Source of the DNA: Paramecium octaurelia
Taxonomy: Eukaryota > Ciliophora > Oligohymenophorea > Peniculida > Parameciidae
Direction of reading: 5' to 3'
DNA: 64,000 nt
Assembly: GCA_905182995.1 (NCBI GenBank)
Contig: CAJJDP010000049.1
Span: 319,286 to 383,285 of the forward strand
Below, one piece after another: positions 11,117 to 21,533 of the stretch. Every line of letters begins with the position of its first letter. Within the stretch, counting starts at the first letter, position 1. Position numbers and translations under genes: made by a program. The notes beneath the pieces are model-generated. The model was not told the origin of the DNA. It did no database searches and was given only the letters and a program-made list of their open reading frames with translations.

Positions 11117-12293
11117 TCAGTATCTCATAGACGCTATAGGTTCACAAAAAGTCTATGTAAAATTAAGATTGTCCAAAGTTTATAAATTACTATAGTTAAT
11201 AAGTTTCATAATAAATTTAGAGACATTTTAATTATGAATCTCATTAACAATCTAACGAATTATTCCATTTTCATTCAGCTTTAGCAATTCCTAACTGTTC
11301 AATATTTTTCGAGTTATTCTTAAACTTATAGAAAATTACTTACAATTGCAAAAACACAATTCCGCAATCTTTATAATCTTATTCCATGGAAAACTCCCTA
11401 TTACTATCCGTATTAATATTTGTCTAATCTTCAGTAATTTCAGTGTTCATTGATGTAACATGTTTTAAATTTATTATATTCTTTATTTTTGATTATCCGA
11501 AATCAATTAAAGTTATATGATCCAATATCGAACAATAAAAAATATTCTCTAATTTTATGTTTTAATGACTGAATCCTTCTTAATGTAAATACTATACTAT
11601 TGCCAATAAATCCTATAGGTAATTCAAAAAATTTACCTTCATTATTTTATAAATTTGATCCTTATTAAGTATATTCTTTTTAATGTAATTATCCAAAGAT
11701 GCTCCTTCTATAAACTCGTATAATATATAGTTATGATGCAATTCAATATAATATTCTTTTAACTTGGGAATATTTTTATGATTTAAAAACTATAGGGCAA
11801 TTACTTCATTTCGAAATACCTTTATTACTCATATATTATACTTGTTCTTGTTCCACTGTTCCTTATTTAAGAATTTTGCAAGTGACTAATTCTTCGTTGT
11901 AATTATTTCGCATTCGAACTATCTAAAAAAGTAGAATAAGTATAAATACAGAACCATAATTTCTTTTCTAGATATATTAGGCAATTTTATAATGATTATT
12001 TATTCCCTAAAAGCAGACCTTTCCATTCATAAACTCCTTTAATAGTTTTCCAATATGCGGAGCAAATTTGAAGATCTACTTATTTTTGTTCTGGCACAAT
12101 TCAAATGAGATTAAGTCAGAATTATCATTTTTAATCCAAATGATTTTCGGTTCAAACGAATAAAGCTATACTACTAGAGAGTGTTAATCCTTGATAATAC
12201 TTTTAAAATTACATTTGAAATTTGGATCCCTTCTTTTAACATAAAGATGTTGTACTTTTCAATTGAAAAGAATTTCCTTTTGTAGCAGATCAT
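11117..12293 (-). CDS. Kinase-fold protein with N-terminal PH-like segment and altered catalytic loop
   Basis: Five introns (23, 27, 22, 24 and 25 bases) give exactly 352 codons. Residues 1 to about 100 look like a PH-type beta fold (EKYNIFMLKEGIQISN, then LYSFEPKIIWIKNDNSDLIS). This layout is common in ciliate calcium-dependent-type kinases. The kinase fold follows: a Gly-loop (QKRNYGSIVRM), a beta-3 lysine (ELVTCKIL), a helix C Glu region, a hinge (YILYEFIEGASL), a catalytic loop SHQNIKLENIF, and LIDFGQSK. The DFG Asp and the lysine are kept, but the HRD Asp position is Asn, so phosphotransfer should be weak or absent. The activation and APE segments are not recognisable. It is probably a pseudokinase or a regulatory kinase. 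Confidence 0.85.
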
Positions 12294-12553
12294 GTATAAA
12301 AATTTATTATCTGATAATTTATAAAATATATTAACTTATCGGATGATCGCTGTTTAAAAATCCTATATTCCCTTTGCTGTAACTTTTAGAATACCATGGT
12401 ATTATTTTAGATGAATTAATTTAATTTACTGTTATTGAATTTGATCTTGAAATGTTTTACAGCGTCTTAATATTAATTTTAATATGAGTTTTATATTCTT
12501 TTACATTATTGGGTATGATATTCAAAATAGCAGATAACATATTAATTTAATTT

Positions 12554-13010
12554 TCAAATATTTGACTTTTCTTGTTATTAATAATTTGATACTTTAGACT
12601 TAATTGTTGGACTGTTTATGCCGGAATTTTAATTACAGATTTCTTTTTATGTTTATATTAACTATAATATCTTTCTATAAGTCTTGATTATTTGTATGAA
12701 TTTCCTATTAAATCCTTAATATTTACATCTTAATAGCTTATAAGTATTGTTCAACTATTACAGTTGGATCCTGTAGATTAGTTGAGAGGTTCTATAGCCT
12801 GAAGAAAAAATTCTATCAAAAATGAGTTAACCCTATTTTTTTATAGCTTCTAATATAAAATGTTATTTTGAATGCAGATCAAATTAGAAAGTGGAGGAAG
12901 CCTTTTAAATCACTCTATAATAGATACATACTTAAAAAAATAGTAATGATATTGATGAAAATTCTATTGAATTAATTAATTAGACTACTTAATTGATAAG
13001 AATTAGACAT
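12554..13010 (-). CDS. Small Gln/Lys-rich helical protein, unknown
   Basis: Removing four short GT-AG introns (19, 19, 25 and 25 bases) leaves an exact 123-codon frame. The middle and C-terminal parts read as a plausible helical protein (HSKQHFILEAIKKQEFFLQA, KMQILRIQQEIHTNNQDLQK). Two of the introns are at the short end for this genome, so the first exons are less sure than the last three. The start at 13010 would be only 14 bases from the start of the divergent gene at 13025. The true start could be further in. Confidence 0.45.
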
Positions 13011-13024
13011 CACTCATTAATATA

Positions 13025-13656
13025 ATGAATGATTTATCAAAAAGTATTTTTAATCCTATTGAAAACCTTTATCTGAATTAGAAACAAATGTAATTAAGTG
13101 AGAGAGTTTAAGTTTTAAATACTTCATAATATGATTAATGGAAAGTGAAATCTAGACTTACAGAATTATAAGAAATCACTACCATTATTTAAGGCTCATA
13201 AATACAGATACTCGTAGATTTATAAAATAAGAAATTTATTGAAAATTTAATAGATAATTTTAATAATTAAATAATGAGAATTAATAGAGCTGGATATTAA
13301 CTAATAATAGCATTTTATGAATTATTTAGTAATGAAATATTGTAAAATTGTGATTATATTATGTTCATTATTTGGTAGTTCGAGATTTCTGACAGTTTAC
13401 TAAATTAAAATTTAAAATAATTATCAAAATGCTTGAACCAACAACAACAATAGGGTTATCATTCCTTAATTCATGAAAAAAAGGATTCAAACTAAATACA
13501 CTTAACTTTGCTTGGTAAAATTCATACAAGTCTCTAGGATTAAATGATCATAGCTATATCACTTAAAGTTTTTAACAGAATTTCAGTTAACATTTTGTTT
13601 AAATTTTCATCTTATTGTCCTCTATAAACAATCCTTTTTGCTAATTAAACTTATGA
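13025..13656 (+). CDS. Unknown Gln-rich protein, 202 residues
   Basis: One 23-base intron (13515-13537, GTAAAA...TCTAG) gives exactly 203 codons. The protein is polar and helical (MNDLSKSIFNPIENLYLNQK at the start), with a run of five Gln encoded by a mix of CAA and TAG. Its C-terminus is QIFILLSSINNPFCQLNL. Without the intron the frame also stays open to TGA 13829-13831, but the spliced reading is much more protein-like. No family was recognised. The short gap to the divergent gene ending at 13010 implies a shared promoter. Confidence 0.6.
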
Positions 13657-13807
13657 ATTCAATCATTTTTCCTTAAGACCTATTATTTTTAGTTTACTAT
13701 TGGATTATATATCAATTTGTAATAAATCTTATCAAAATTTATTCTTTACTTTCATAGGTACACAATTTGAAAGGCTTATTGAAATAGTCTAAATGTAAAT
13801 TGAGAAG

Positions 13808-13829
13808 ATATATATATATGTATATATAT
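13808..13829. repeat. Short (AT)n tract
   Basis: An interrupted AT dinucleotide run in the 3' flank of the gene ending at 13656. Such tracts are common in AT-rich gaps and no function is implied. Confidence 0.7.
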
Positions 13830-13834
13830 GAATG

Positions 13835-14035
13835 TCATTTAGACTCATTTTATATTATTCGTCCTTATTTCATCTACACTTAATTCAACTTGAAAATTTT
13901 ATAATTTTGGATTCCAAAATGATCATAGACTTCTTTTTTGAAATTGAAACTATTCAAAGTGTTTAAGATTTTCATATTCGCTATTATATTCAAAACTACA
14001 ATTTCAACCACTTCTGTATAGTTTAGGGGTGCCAT
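13835..14035 (-). CDS. Possible small protein, 66 residues
   Basis: A single-exon frame from ATG 14035 to TGA 13837-13835. The reading (MAPLNYTEVVEIVVLNIIAN at the start, then a basic polar tail) is plausible, but no domain is visible and a frame of this length can be random in this code. It lies 185 bases upstream of, and divergent from, the kinase gene at 14221. Confidence 0.3.
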
Positions 14036-14220
14036 ATTTAGAAAATGAAATGATTGTTAATTAATTATGATAATCCATAATCAAACATGATGGTAATGTA
14101 ATCTTTATACACTAGAGAATTGCTGCATCATTATCTTATAGAGAGTGCAAGACATTAGAGCTTATGTTCAATATTAAATATAGTTCATGATTTTACATAA
14201 TTTAATTTAAGATTATTCGA

Positions 14221-15124
14221 ATGCAACAAGTTCAGGCATTACCTCCCCAGTTTTTCTAAGGCTTAAAAATCTAATCTATCTTGGGTGAAGGACATGATGC
14301 TAAAGTTCTTCTCGCGCTTGAGACCAAAGGGAACGAAAAGAAAGAATATGCCTTGAAGTGCCAAGCCCAAAAAATATAAGACACCGCCATTAACTTATTC
14401 GTATTACTTCCAATAACTTGAAGTTACTAAGAATGAAATACAAATTCTCATCCACATCAAGCATCCCCATATAATTGAGCTATTCGGCTACAGCCAAGAT
14501 TTCACATGTCTGGTCCTTGAATATTGTCCCTATGGCACCTTAGTTTAATTGATCAAATCATCTCCATTTCCAGTTAGCATAGCTGCCTCCCTCATGTATC
14601 AGGTAACCCTAGCTCTAACTTATATGCATGAATAAGGATTCACTCATGGAGATCTTAAATTATCGAATGTTCTTATAGATAGTTAATACAATATAAAGTT
14701 ATGTGATTTCGGGTTTGCCAGATGGAATGGGAAAATGGCAATCGAAAAATAAACCATAGCTGGTAGTGAAGGATACACTGCTCCAGAAATATGGACATCA
14801 AATCCAAATTATATAAAGAGTGACATGTTTTCGGTTGCTGTTATATTTTTCATTTTAATAACTGGTCATCCTCCATTTGAATCAAATAATCCAGACAATC
14901 ATGATCCATGGTGGAATTTAATTAAAAATAATTAATGGGACACCTATTGGAAAGACATACGATCAAATTTAGATCAAGAATGCAAAAATTTATTCGTTTA
15001 AATGTTTAGTATCCAACCTGAGGAAAGATTGAGTGCCAATCATTTGAACTAATGGTTTAAATTAAAACAAACTACTCAAGAGAATCTGATTCAAGAAATC
15101 AAAAAAAGGTTAACTGAGATGTGA
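14221..15124 (+). CDS. Ser/Thr protein kinase, compact single-domain
   Basis: A near-minimal kinase of 290 residues after removal of one 31-base intron in the N-lobe. Motifs in order: Gly-loop SILGEGHDAKVLLA, lysine EYALKC, helix C NEIQIL, hinge LVLEYCPYGTL, catalytic loop FTHGDLKLSNVLI, metal site LCDFGFARW, activation end AGSEGYTAPEIW, and helix F KSDMFSVAVIFFILITGHPP. All catalytic residues are present, with HGD in place of HRD. The Gly-loop is unusual (GEGHDAK). It is expected to phosphorylate Ser/Thr. It resembles the CaMK/Aurora-like kinases greatly expanded in ciliates, and the substrate cannot be told. There is no extra domain; the C-terminus is a short charged helix. Confidence 0.92.
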
Positions 15125-15659
15125 TATATAATCAATGATTTATTATATAAATCAGTTCGCTTTCAAATACTTATATGCATTTATTCTAACTCAAATATTC
15201 ATATAATTCATTATATAGCAATTACATTTTTATTAATCTTTATTTCAAATTGCTAATATCATATATTTCCTCATAATTTTTAATCACTAAACATGATAAG
15301 TAAGTCTTCACATCTACTGTAATTTCCTATCCTTAGTATTTTTTATTATAATAGTATTTTTAAGTCCTCTAAGAATTGCTTAATAAAATCTAGATACTAA
15401 CCGTTTAACCATCCAAACTAGGAAAAACAATTCAGAAGGATCTAAATATATATTTTGTTTTTTTAAATTAATTTACAATCTTTATAAAAAATAAATAAAA
15501 AGCAAAAAAATTATTCTTAATTTGATTATATTATTCTTTGTTATAAACCATAATTTAATTAGTAAAGGGAAATCAAAAATTTTGTTCTTTAAAATATCCA
15601 AAGAATATTTTTAATATGAATTATTGTGTATCAGGAATTAAAAGTATAATAATTAATTT
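15125..15659. other. Convergent intergenic region
   Basis: 535 AT-rich bases between the stops of two converging genes. No open frame with protein-like composition and no structured RNA was recognised. Confidence 0.5.
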
Positions 15660-18026
15660 TCAACTTATTTTTTTTTCCAATTCCTTATAGTCTTTAAACT
15701 TTACAGTGGATTATGTTAATCTTTCAGTTTATTAAATATGAGTTCTATTGCCTTTTACGTATATACTCTGCTTAAAAAATGTGAGTTTTTGTTATTATGA
15801 AGATTGGGATGGGCTCTATAAAGCAGTTGGATTATCTAAAGATTTTGGTTCTGTTGTTTATTTTCTTCTTGTTGTTGATCTTGAAGTTGGTAAATATTCA
15901 TTATTGATTTTATGGAAGAGTCTAAACATTTTGTTTGACCATTGAATTTTCAACTATTGCTCTGACGGCTTCTTTAGAATTTCTTATTTAACATAGTTTT
16001 CAAATAGTTGTAATTAGGAGGCAATTCTATTATACTTAATATTTTCATTAAAGAATTCTTCCTCAAATAGAGCCTTGATCTAAGAGATTATTTACGTGAT
16101 AAAAAATGAAAATTCTTCAATTGAATCCAAAGTTCTATTAATTTGTTTCTTAAGAATATGTTGATCAAATAGCCATTCAATGGATTGTTAAATTTCATTA
16201 AGATCATATAATTAAACTTTTTATTGGGAATAAGAGTATACTTACTATTTTAATTGCTTCCCTTAGATGATTTAAGAAATTTGCAACATGATTATCTTAC
16301 TTTAAGAATTTAGCTATTCAATATATTATTATCTTCTATCGATCATATGTTTTGATATAATGCATATATAAGTTTCAAATAAGATATTACTTACAATTTC
16401 ATTTTAGGCTTGATGCAATACTTAATTTATAGTCTTATTAATTGCTGATGCCAACTATTGAAAAGGATAAAGGAGCAAATGCTATTCAGAAAAATTAGTT
16501 TTGGAAAGGAAATTCGATAGCGACTACAATAATATGATGCTATTATTTTGGATATACTTTAGCATCAGTAAAGTTTAACCATACATCTTCGAGATAATAT
16601 CTTCAGATATTTGATAGACATCTGCCTATATTGAAAGTACATTGAAATTAATAGTATTTTTATTTCCGTCTAGTATTTAATGGATTATACTGTCTAATTA
16701 ATTTAAATATGAGGTTATCGTTTAATTTAAATGATGGATGTTTTGATGTAGTCTTATAAGTTATTCTTATGTAAAAATATCCGAGATTATCTTTAGATCT
16801 TATTTACATTTGGCTTTAAGATCCTTGCTACACAGTTCTTCATTAAGTTTAATCGACTTAGAATTTATTATTTGTTCAAATATATTAATACAAGCTTATG
16901 TTTTGAGTAATTTGATAATTGATTATAATTGCTAAAGGTTAATTTGATCATTGTAATTCTCAAATACTTCCTCTATATTATTAATTAGAAAATTGGTCTA
17001 AATTGATAAATAAATATTTTCGATCAATTTCATAGTGAATTAGTCATAGATAGTATTGGAAAATTTGGTCTTATATTTTTATAAGAAGGATATTTATTTC
17101 TAAGACATTGTATCATTAATTTTTTTATCAATTGAATAAAAATGTTAAGTAATTCTGCTTTTTATTGAGATTTCTTCACTTATTCTATTGTCATTTGAAA
17201 TGGATTGAGCATGTTTTCCAGGTTTTAACAAAGTAATTGTAGATTAGCGATGACTAGGAAGTTTTTTATTGATGGTTAAAGTAGGCTAGATTTCAGTTCT
17301 CTATTTTTAAGGGAATGTCTATGAATCTTTTTAGATGAATATTAAACAAAATTATCGTTTGATTTCTTATTTATAAACATCTTTTATGGGATAATTTAAA
17401 AATTAAGCAATTTCGTTTTTCTCTGCTAATCTCGATTTAACTATGTCATGAAATTTCTATATTTGAGAAAGTTCTTATTGTATTTTTTCAAGTAGATGAT
17501 AACATTGTAACCTACTCAATTCACCATCAATAGAATTAGCATACATCTGTACTTTAAATTTGTTAATCAATAATTGAATAGATTTGTATGTTACAACTAG
17601 TTTGTTACATTAAATAATCAGCATTCTTAATTTTCTTGGGTCAATCTATGCCTTAATTGTTTCTAAATCCTTTTCATAATTTTAATAATGCTACAATTAC
17701 TAAGGATGTAACTTAGAGCAATCTTAATTTTAAATGAAGTCTTTAAGTGGTTAGACAGAAAGTTATGAGCAAAATAATTCTAAATCACATTTGTCAACAA
17801 CTACGAATGTACCCATTTCTATTAGTTATTCAGATAAAATATGCATTAATACTTTTTCTAATAATTAAGAGAGATTTGACTGAATGAGTTGAGATTGAGA
17901 AAAATTTGTGTAACTCCTTCTATTAGGTGAGATAAGATGATTAGTAAATAAATTCTATGGTTTTATACTTTCGTCAACTAGAAATTATTGTTATTATTAA
18001 TCTTAATTATTGATCTCATTATCCAT
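15660..18026 (-). CDS. Large helical protein, possibly a vesicle-tethering subunit
   Basis: The gene starts MDNEINNQD and ends at TGA 15662-15660. At least one small intron (21 bases, near 17350) joins the exons. The product is about 760 residues and almost entirely helical. An N-terminal helical bundle (LEKVLMHILSEQLIEMG, then LSRLQCYHLLEKIQQELSQI) is followed by long amphipathic stretches and a Ser/Thr/Gln-rich C-terminus. The pattern of the first 250 residues recalls tethering-complex subunits such as COG3, but no diagnostic motif was found, so this is only a suggestion. No catalytic domain and no membrane segment were seen. The downstream tail-anchored protein gene ends 29 bases upstream of this start. 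Confidence 0.72.
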
Positions 18027-18055
18027 CAAATATATTATTAATTTTATTATAATTA

Positions 18056-18756
18056 TCATTAACTCATGAAATAAGCAACAACTATGCATAAAAATACCGC
18101 AACACCAAAGAAAATCAAGTCAGATTTGTAACTTGCTCTCAAGTACAAAGGTTTTCCATATTCCTCCACTTTAGGTTCTGACTTAACTGTGTTGATCCAA
18201 AGCATTTACATCTCCAAAAATAGCTTTCCTTTTCTCTTCCTACAATTAATTATAAAATTTACATCAGACTTGCAACAATCTACTCTTTGGATATAAAGAT
18301 ATCATGATTCCATTTTTCTATAGGAAGGGTACTTAAGAGTTCTGAAACATTAGTAGACTCTTTTGAGGATACATTAAATTGCTTCTTGTCCTCTATGGCA
18401 ATCTATTGATCCAATAACTTATTTGTAAAGAAAGAAAGATATTCATCAATTATTGTGTTGTATTTAATTTAGATCTTAACTTCTTAACATAATTCCTTAA
18501 CGTGTTGTTTTATCAATTTGATTTTGGCCATTAAGTTTGAATATTTGGTGTTGATTGATTAGTAATTCAATTTGGATTGGTTTAGAGATTGGATCACTAA
18601 GTTCAAGAATACTAATATTTTAGGATTTTCAGGATCATCTTCAAAATAATTAATGGCAACCTGGGCATCTGTTAATGAAGTGATCACTTTTTAGAAGTCT
18701 TCAATAATTATATCTTCTAAAAATTATGCTTCTTGAGCTTAATTATCTTATTGCAT
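18056..18756 (-). CDS. Tail-anchored membrane protein, SNARE-like layout
   Basis: After removal of one 23-base intron the frame is 226 codons. The protein is mostly helical (SLTDAQVAINYFEDDPE, LIKQHVKELCQEVKIQIKYN). It ends with a single hydrophobic segment, DLIFFGVAVFLCIVVAYFM, followed only by Ser-Gln, so it should be inserted post-translationally with the bulk in the cytosol. Helical cytosolic region plus C-terminal anchor is the layout of SNAREs and of Sec20/Use1-type ER proteins, but the heptad layer with central Gln or Arg is not clear. Function in membrane fusion is therefore only a possibility. Confidence 0.7.
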
Positions 18757-18824
18757 TAGAAATAAAATATATTTTATTTCCTATTATGAACCCACTTTAT
18801 ATTACATAAGATGAACTTCACCAA

Positions 18825-19235
18825 ATGTTCTAATCCCCAAATTAAACAAAACGAAGTGCAGATTCTATAGTTACACTTGAACCTCAAACTGTTAAATTTT
18901 AATAAACATTTTCCAACATTCAAACAAATATCGAAACAATTGAGTAATTGAAAAAAGAATTGGCTGCCAAGGACAAACTGATAAATGAAATGAATTCAAA
19001 GACATCGTAATAAATTGAATCCCTTCTCTCTCAATAGGAAAAACTAATACTAGAAAATCTCAATCTCAGAAAAGAACTTAGTGCATCAAAAGCTTAATAA
19101 AAGCATTAATAGTAAAAACTAGACCTATACATGACTGAAACAAAAACGCTCCAATAACTTCGACTGTAAGAGCGAACTAGATACTAAAGAGATATTAAAA
19201 ATATCGAAAAATTCAATTAATCGCTTACTAAGTGA
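18825..19235 (+). CDS. Short coiled-coil protein, 136 residues
   Basis: A single-exon frame of exactly 137 codons. After about 25 polar residues the rest is a strong coiled coil (TIEQLKKELAAKDKLINEM, LLSQQEKLILENLNLRKEL) rich in Leu, Glu, Lys and Gln. No other domain is present. The start is the ATG at 18825; an ATG at 18811 is in another frame and stops early. It could be a cytoskeletal or basal-body component, which cannot be shown from the sequence. Confidence 0.66.
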
Positions 19236-19341
19236 AGATTATCATATTATATTTATATTAAAATCAAAAATCTTAATTAAATTGAAAGTATTTAAAGAAG
19301 AATATGCATCAATCCAAATTTATTTATGATTATTGAAAAAG

Positions 19342-19848
19342 TCAATTTATTTTTTGGAGTGGATTGCACTTATCTCTATTTCTGAATTAAAAGCTTATGT
19401 GTTTAATAGGAGTTTTCAAAAGAGGAGCTCTTATTTGTTTTTGTTAGGCGTATTATGGTGATGTATCTTCTTTGAATTCTTCTCTTTTAAGTCCAGGCAT
19501 ATAGATAAGACAAGGGTTTGTTCTTAGGATCATTCTTTCATTTTTTCTTTTAGAACATGGATTATGATATCCATTAATATTGATATTTGGCATACTAGAT
19601 CTGCATGATTGTTTAGAACTGATTTATCTACTAAAATCCACAGAACTAAATTTAAGTATTCAATACGTAAGTGTCGATCGTTATTAATTGAATAAAAATG
19701 GTTCATTTTATGATTCCAATTATAATAATTCTGTTTAGAATTTAGCACTTAAAGTCAAAGATTAGAAGTTTCTGCATAATCTAGAATTTAAATTTGTGCT
19801 TTCATTGTTATTTGATCTAACAGATTGCTTTGCACTATTGATCAACAT
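19342..19848 (-). CDS. Basic Ser/Asn-rich protein, 161 residues
   Basis: One 21-base intron gives exactly 162 codons. The protein is low in hydrophobic residues and rich in Ser, Asn, Arg and Lys (SAKQSVRSNNNESTNLNSRL, PCSKRKNERMILRTNPC), with a C-terminal KTPIKHISFQFRNRDK. It is probably disordered. A competing intronless frame of 72 codons starting at 19748 gives a hydrophobic, less protein-like product and was rejected. No family was recognised. It converges on the coiled-coil gene that ends at 19235. Confidence 0.58.
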
Positions 19849-20140
19849 CTAATAATTATTAAAATAAACAAATTAATCAAATGCTAATTTAATCGAATTA
19901 CTTTCTATAATATTTGTACACATCATATTATCAGGCTAAATTGAAACCAAAGTAAATATGTAATTATATTAAAACAACAATGTAAAATGTAAAATTATTT
20001 TTACATCTTTTTTGAATGATAAATGTTAGAACTTTTAAAGTACTTAGAAATATGAAATGGTCAATGTGGATTAAAATTGAGTAAGTGATTTTATGAATTT
20101 TATCATCGAAAAATGATTTGATTTTAATTAAATAAATAAA

Positions 20141-21443
20141 ATGAATAGCACCTTAAGTTCAGAAGATTTGGATAGCGATATAAGAATATAACAAGTCTAA
20201 TAAACTGCTCCTGATGCTGTGCAATTTTACATCACAGAAGAGTATGAGAATATCAATATGCTTATTAGGCTTTTCAATAATGATCCATATGATATTATAT
20301 AATAAAAGGTAGCAACATTTCAACCGATTCAATCTAAGGATGACTCTAGATGTGATCAAGCATAAAAAGATGGTGGAAAGAAATTCGAAGATAAAAAGCA
20401 AATCAAGTGTATGAGATCTGTAGGCACCTATGTGATTTAGCAAATTGGACGTAAAATATTATCTGGAGACATGAATCTCACTAAAATCAGTTTTCCAATT
20501 AAGGCGATGATTGCCAAATCGGCTTTAGAGAAAAATTTATAATCTACCATATTCTTTCCTTTGTATATTAACCGAGCCGTTCAAACAGTAGATTTTATGG
20601 AGTAGTTGAAATTGGTCATAACTGCTACCATAGCTACATTCCACATAAACTTGAGTTTCCACAAACCTTTAAATCCTATCCTGGGAGAAACTGTTGAAGG
20701 GTTCTTGTCAGACGGAACAAAGTTATATGCAGAGTAAATTAGTCATCATCCGCCGATTAGCTAATTCTACGGTGTTGGTAGAGACAATTCGTATAAATAC
20801 TTTGGGTATCACCTTTGTATATGATTAGAAATTATTGTTACGAAGCCTCAGCTGGACTCAACTCTATCACTCTCAAGAATAAGGGTAAAAGAACCATAAT
20901 ATTCAATGGAGGCCAGAGAATTGACTATAATTTTGCCTATGAACTTTATAGTGGAACTATCATGGGTTCAATGAAAGTTGAAGTATGACTATTAGTAATT
21001 CATTAAGACTCTCGGTGTTTCTACTTATTAGACAAATAAAGGATTGACTGCAACTTTAAAATTTGGAAAAGTTAAAAGAAAACCCACTGATTATTTTGAA
21101 GGATCGATCAATATGGGCTAATAAGAATTGAGTAAAATATTTGGTACTTACATGGGATACATAGAGTTTGATGGAGTGCGATATTGGGATCATAGACATA
21201 TGGTATAAAATAATAAATCATACTTAGTAACCACATTAAGTAACCATCAAGCCTCCATTTCTACCATCTGATGCATAACTAAGAGGGGATTATACAAATT
21301 TAGCAGCTTTGGATATCGATAAAGCATAAATAGAAAAAGAGAATTTAGAAAATCTTTAAAGACACGATGCTAAATTAAGAACCAAATTCAAAGAGATCAG
21401 AAGAAAAAAGGAAGAGAAAAAAAAATAACATGATCATGATTGA
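20141..21443 (+). CDS. Oxysterol-binding protein-related lipid-transfer protein
   Basis: The OSBP/ORP ligand-binding domain is unmistakable. It shows LNLTKISFPIKAM near the lid, HKPLNPILGETVEG, the family fingerprint YAEQISHHPPISQFYGV, and then ITLKNKGKRTIIFNGGQRI. The C-terminus has the usual charged helix after PSDAQLRGDYTN (ALDIDKAQIEKENLENLQ). ORPs carry sterols and PI4P between membranes at contact sites. Three small introns (about 23, 25 and 25 bases) give exactly 410 codons. No PH domain, ankyrin repeats or clear FFAT motif is present, so this is a short-type ORP. The first 100 residues are acidic and polar. Confidence 0.93.
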
Positions 21444-21533
21444 TAATTACTATTCATAAATCAATAGAGCTTTTCATTTTTGTATAAATTATTGAAAATG
21501 TTTTTAGTATTATAATATACATCATTGTTTTAT

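Noticed and set aside
12180-12293. In-frame TGA near the N-terminus of the kinase-fold gene at 11117-12293
   Set aside because: A 23-base GT-AG intron between the first exon and the strand reading HSLVVQLYSFEP removes the problem, and all five introns together leave an exact codon count.
13538-13831. Unspliced extension of the gene at 13025 to TGA 13829-13831
   Set aside because: The unspliced reading becomes hydrophobic and runs into an AT repeat, while splicing a 23-base intron gives polar coding sequence like the rest of the protein.
19530-19748. Intronless 72-residue protein starting at 19748
   Set aside because: A spliced frame over the same bases is longer, polar and exact in codon count; the 72-codon frame is its shadow.
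20159-20443. Minus-strand 94-residue hydrophobic frame
   Set aside because: It is antisense to the first exon of the oxysterol-binding protein gene and has the composition expected of a shadow frame.
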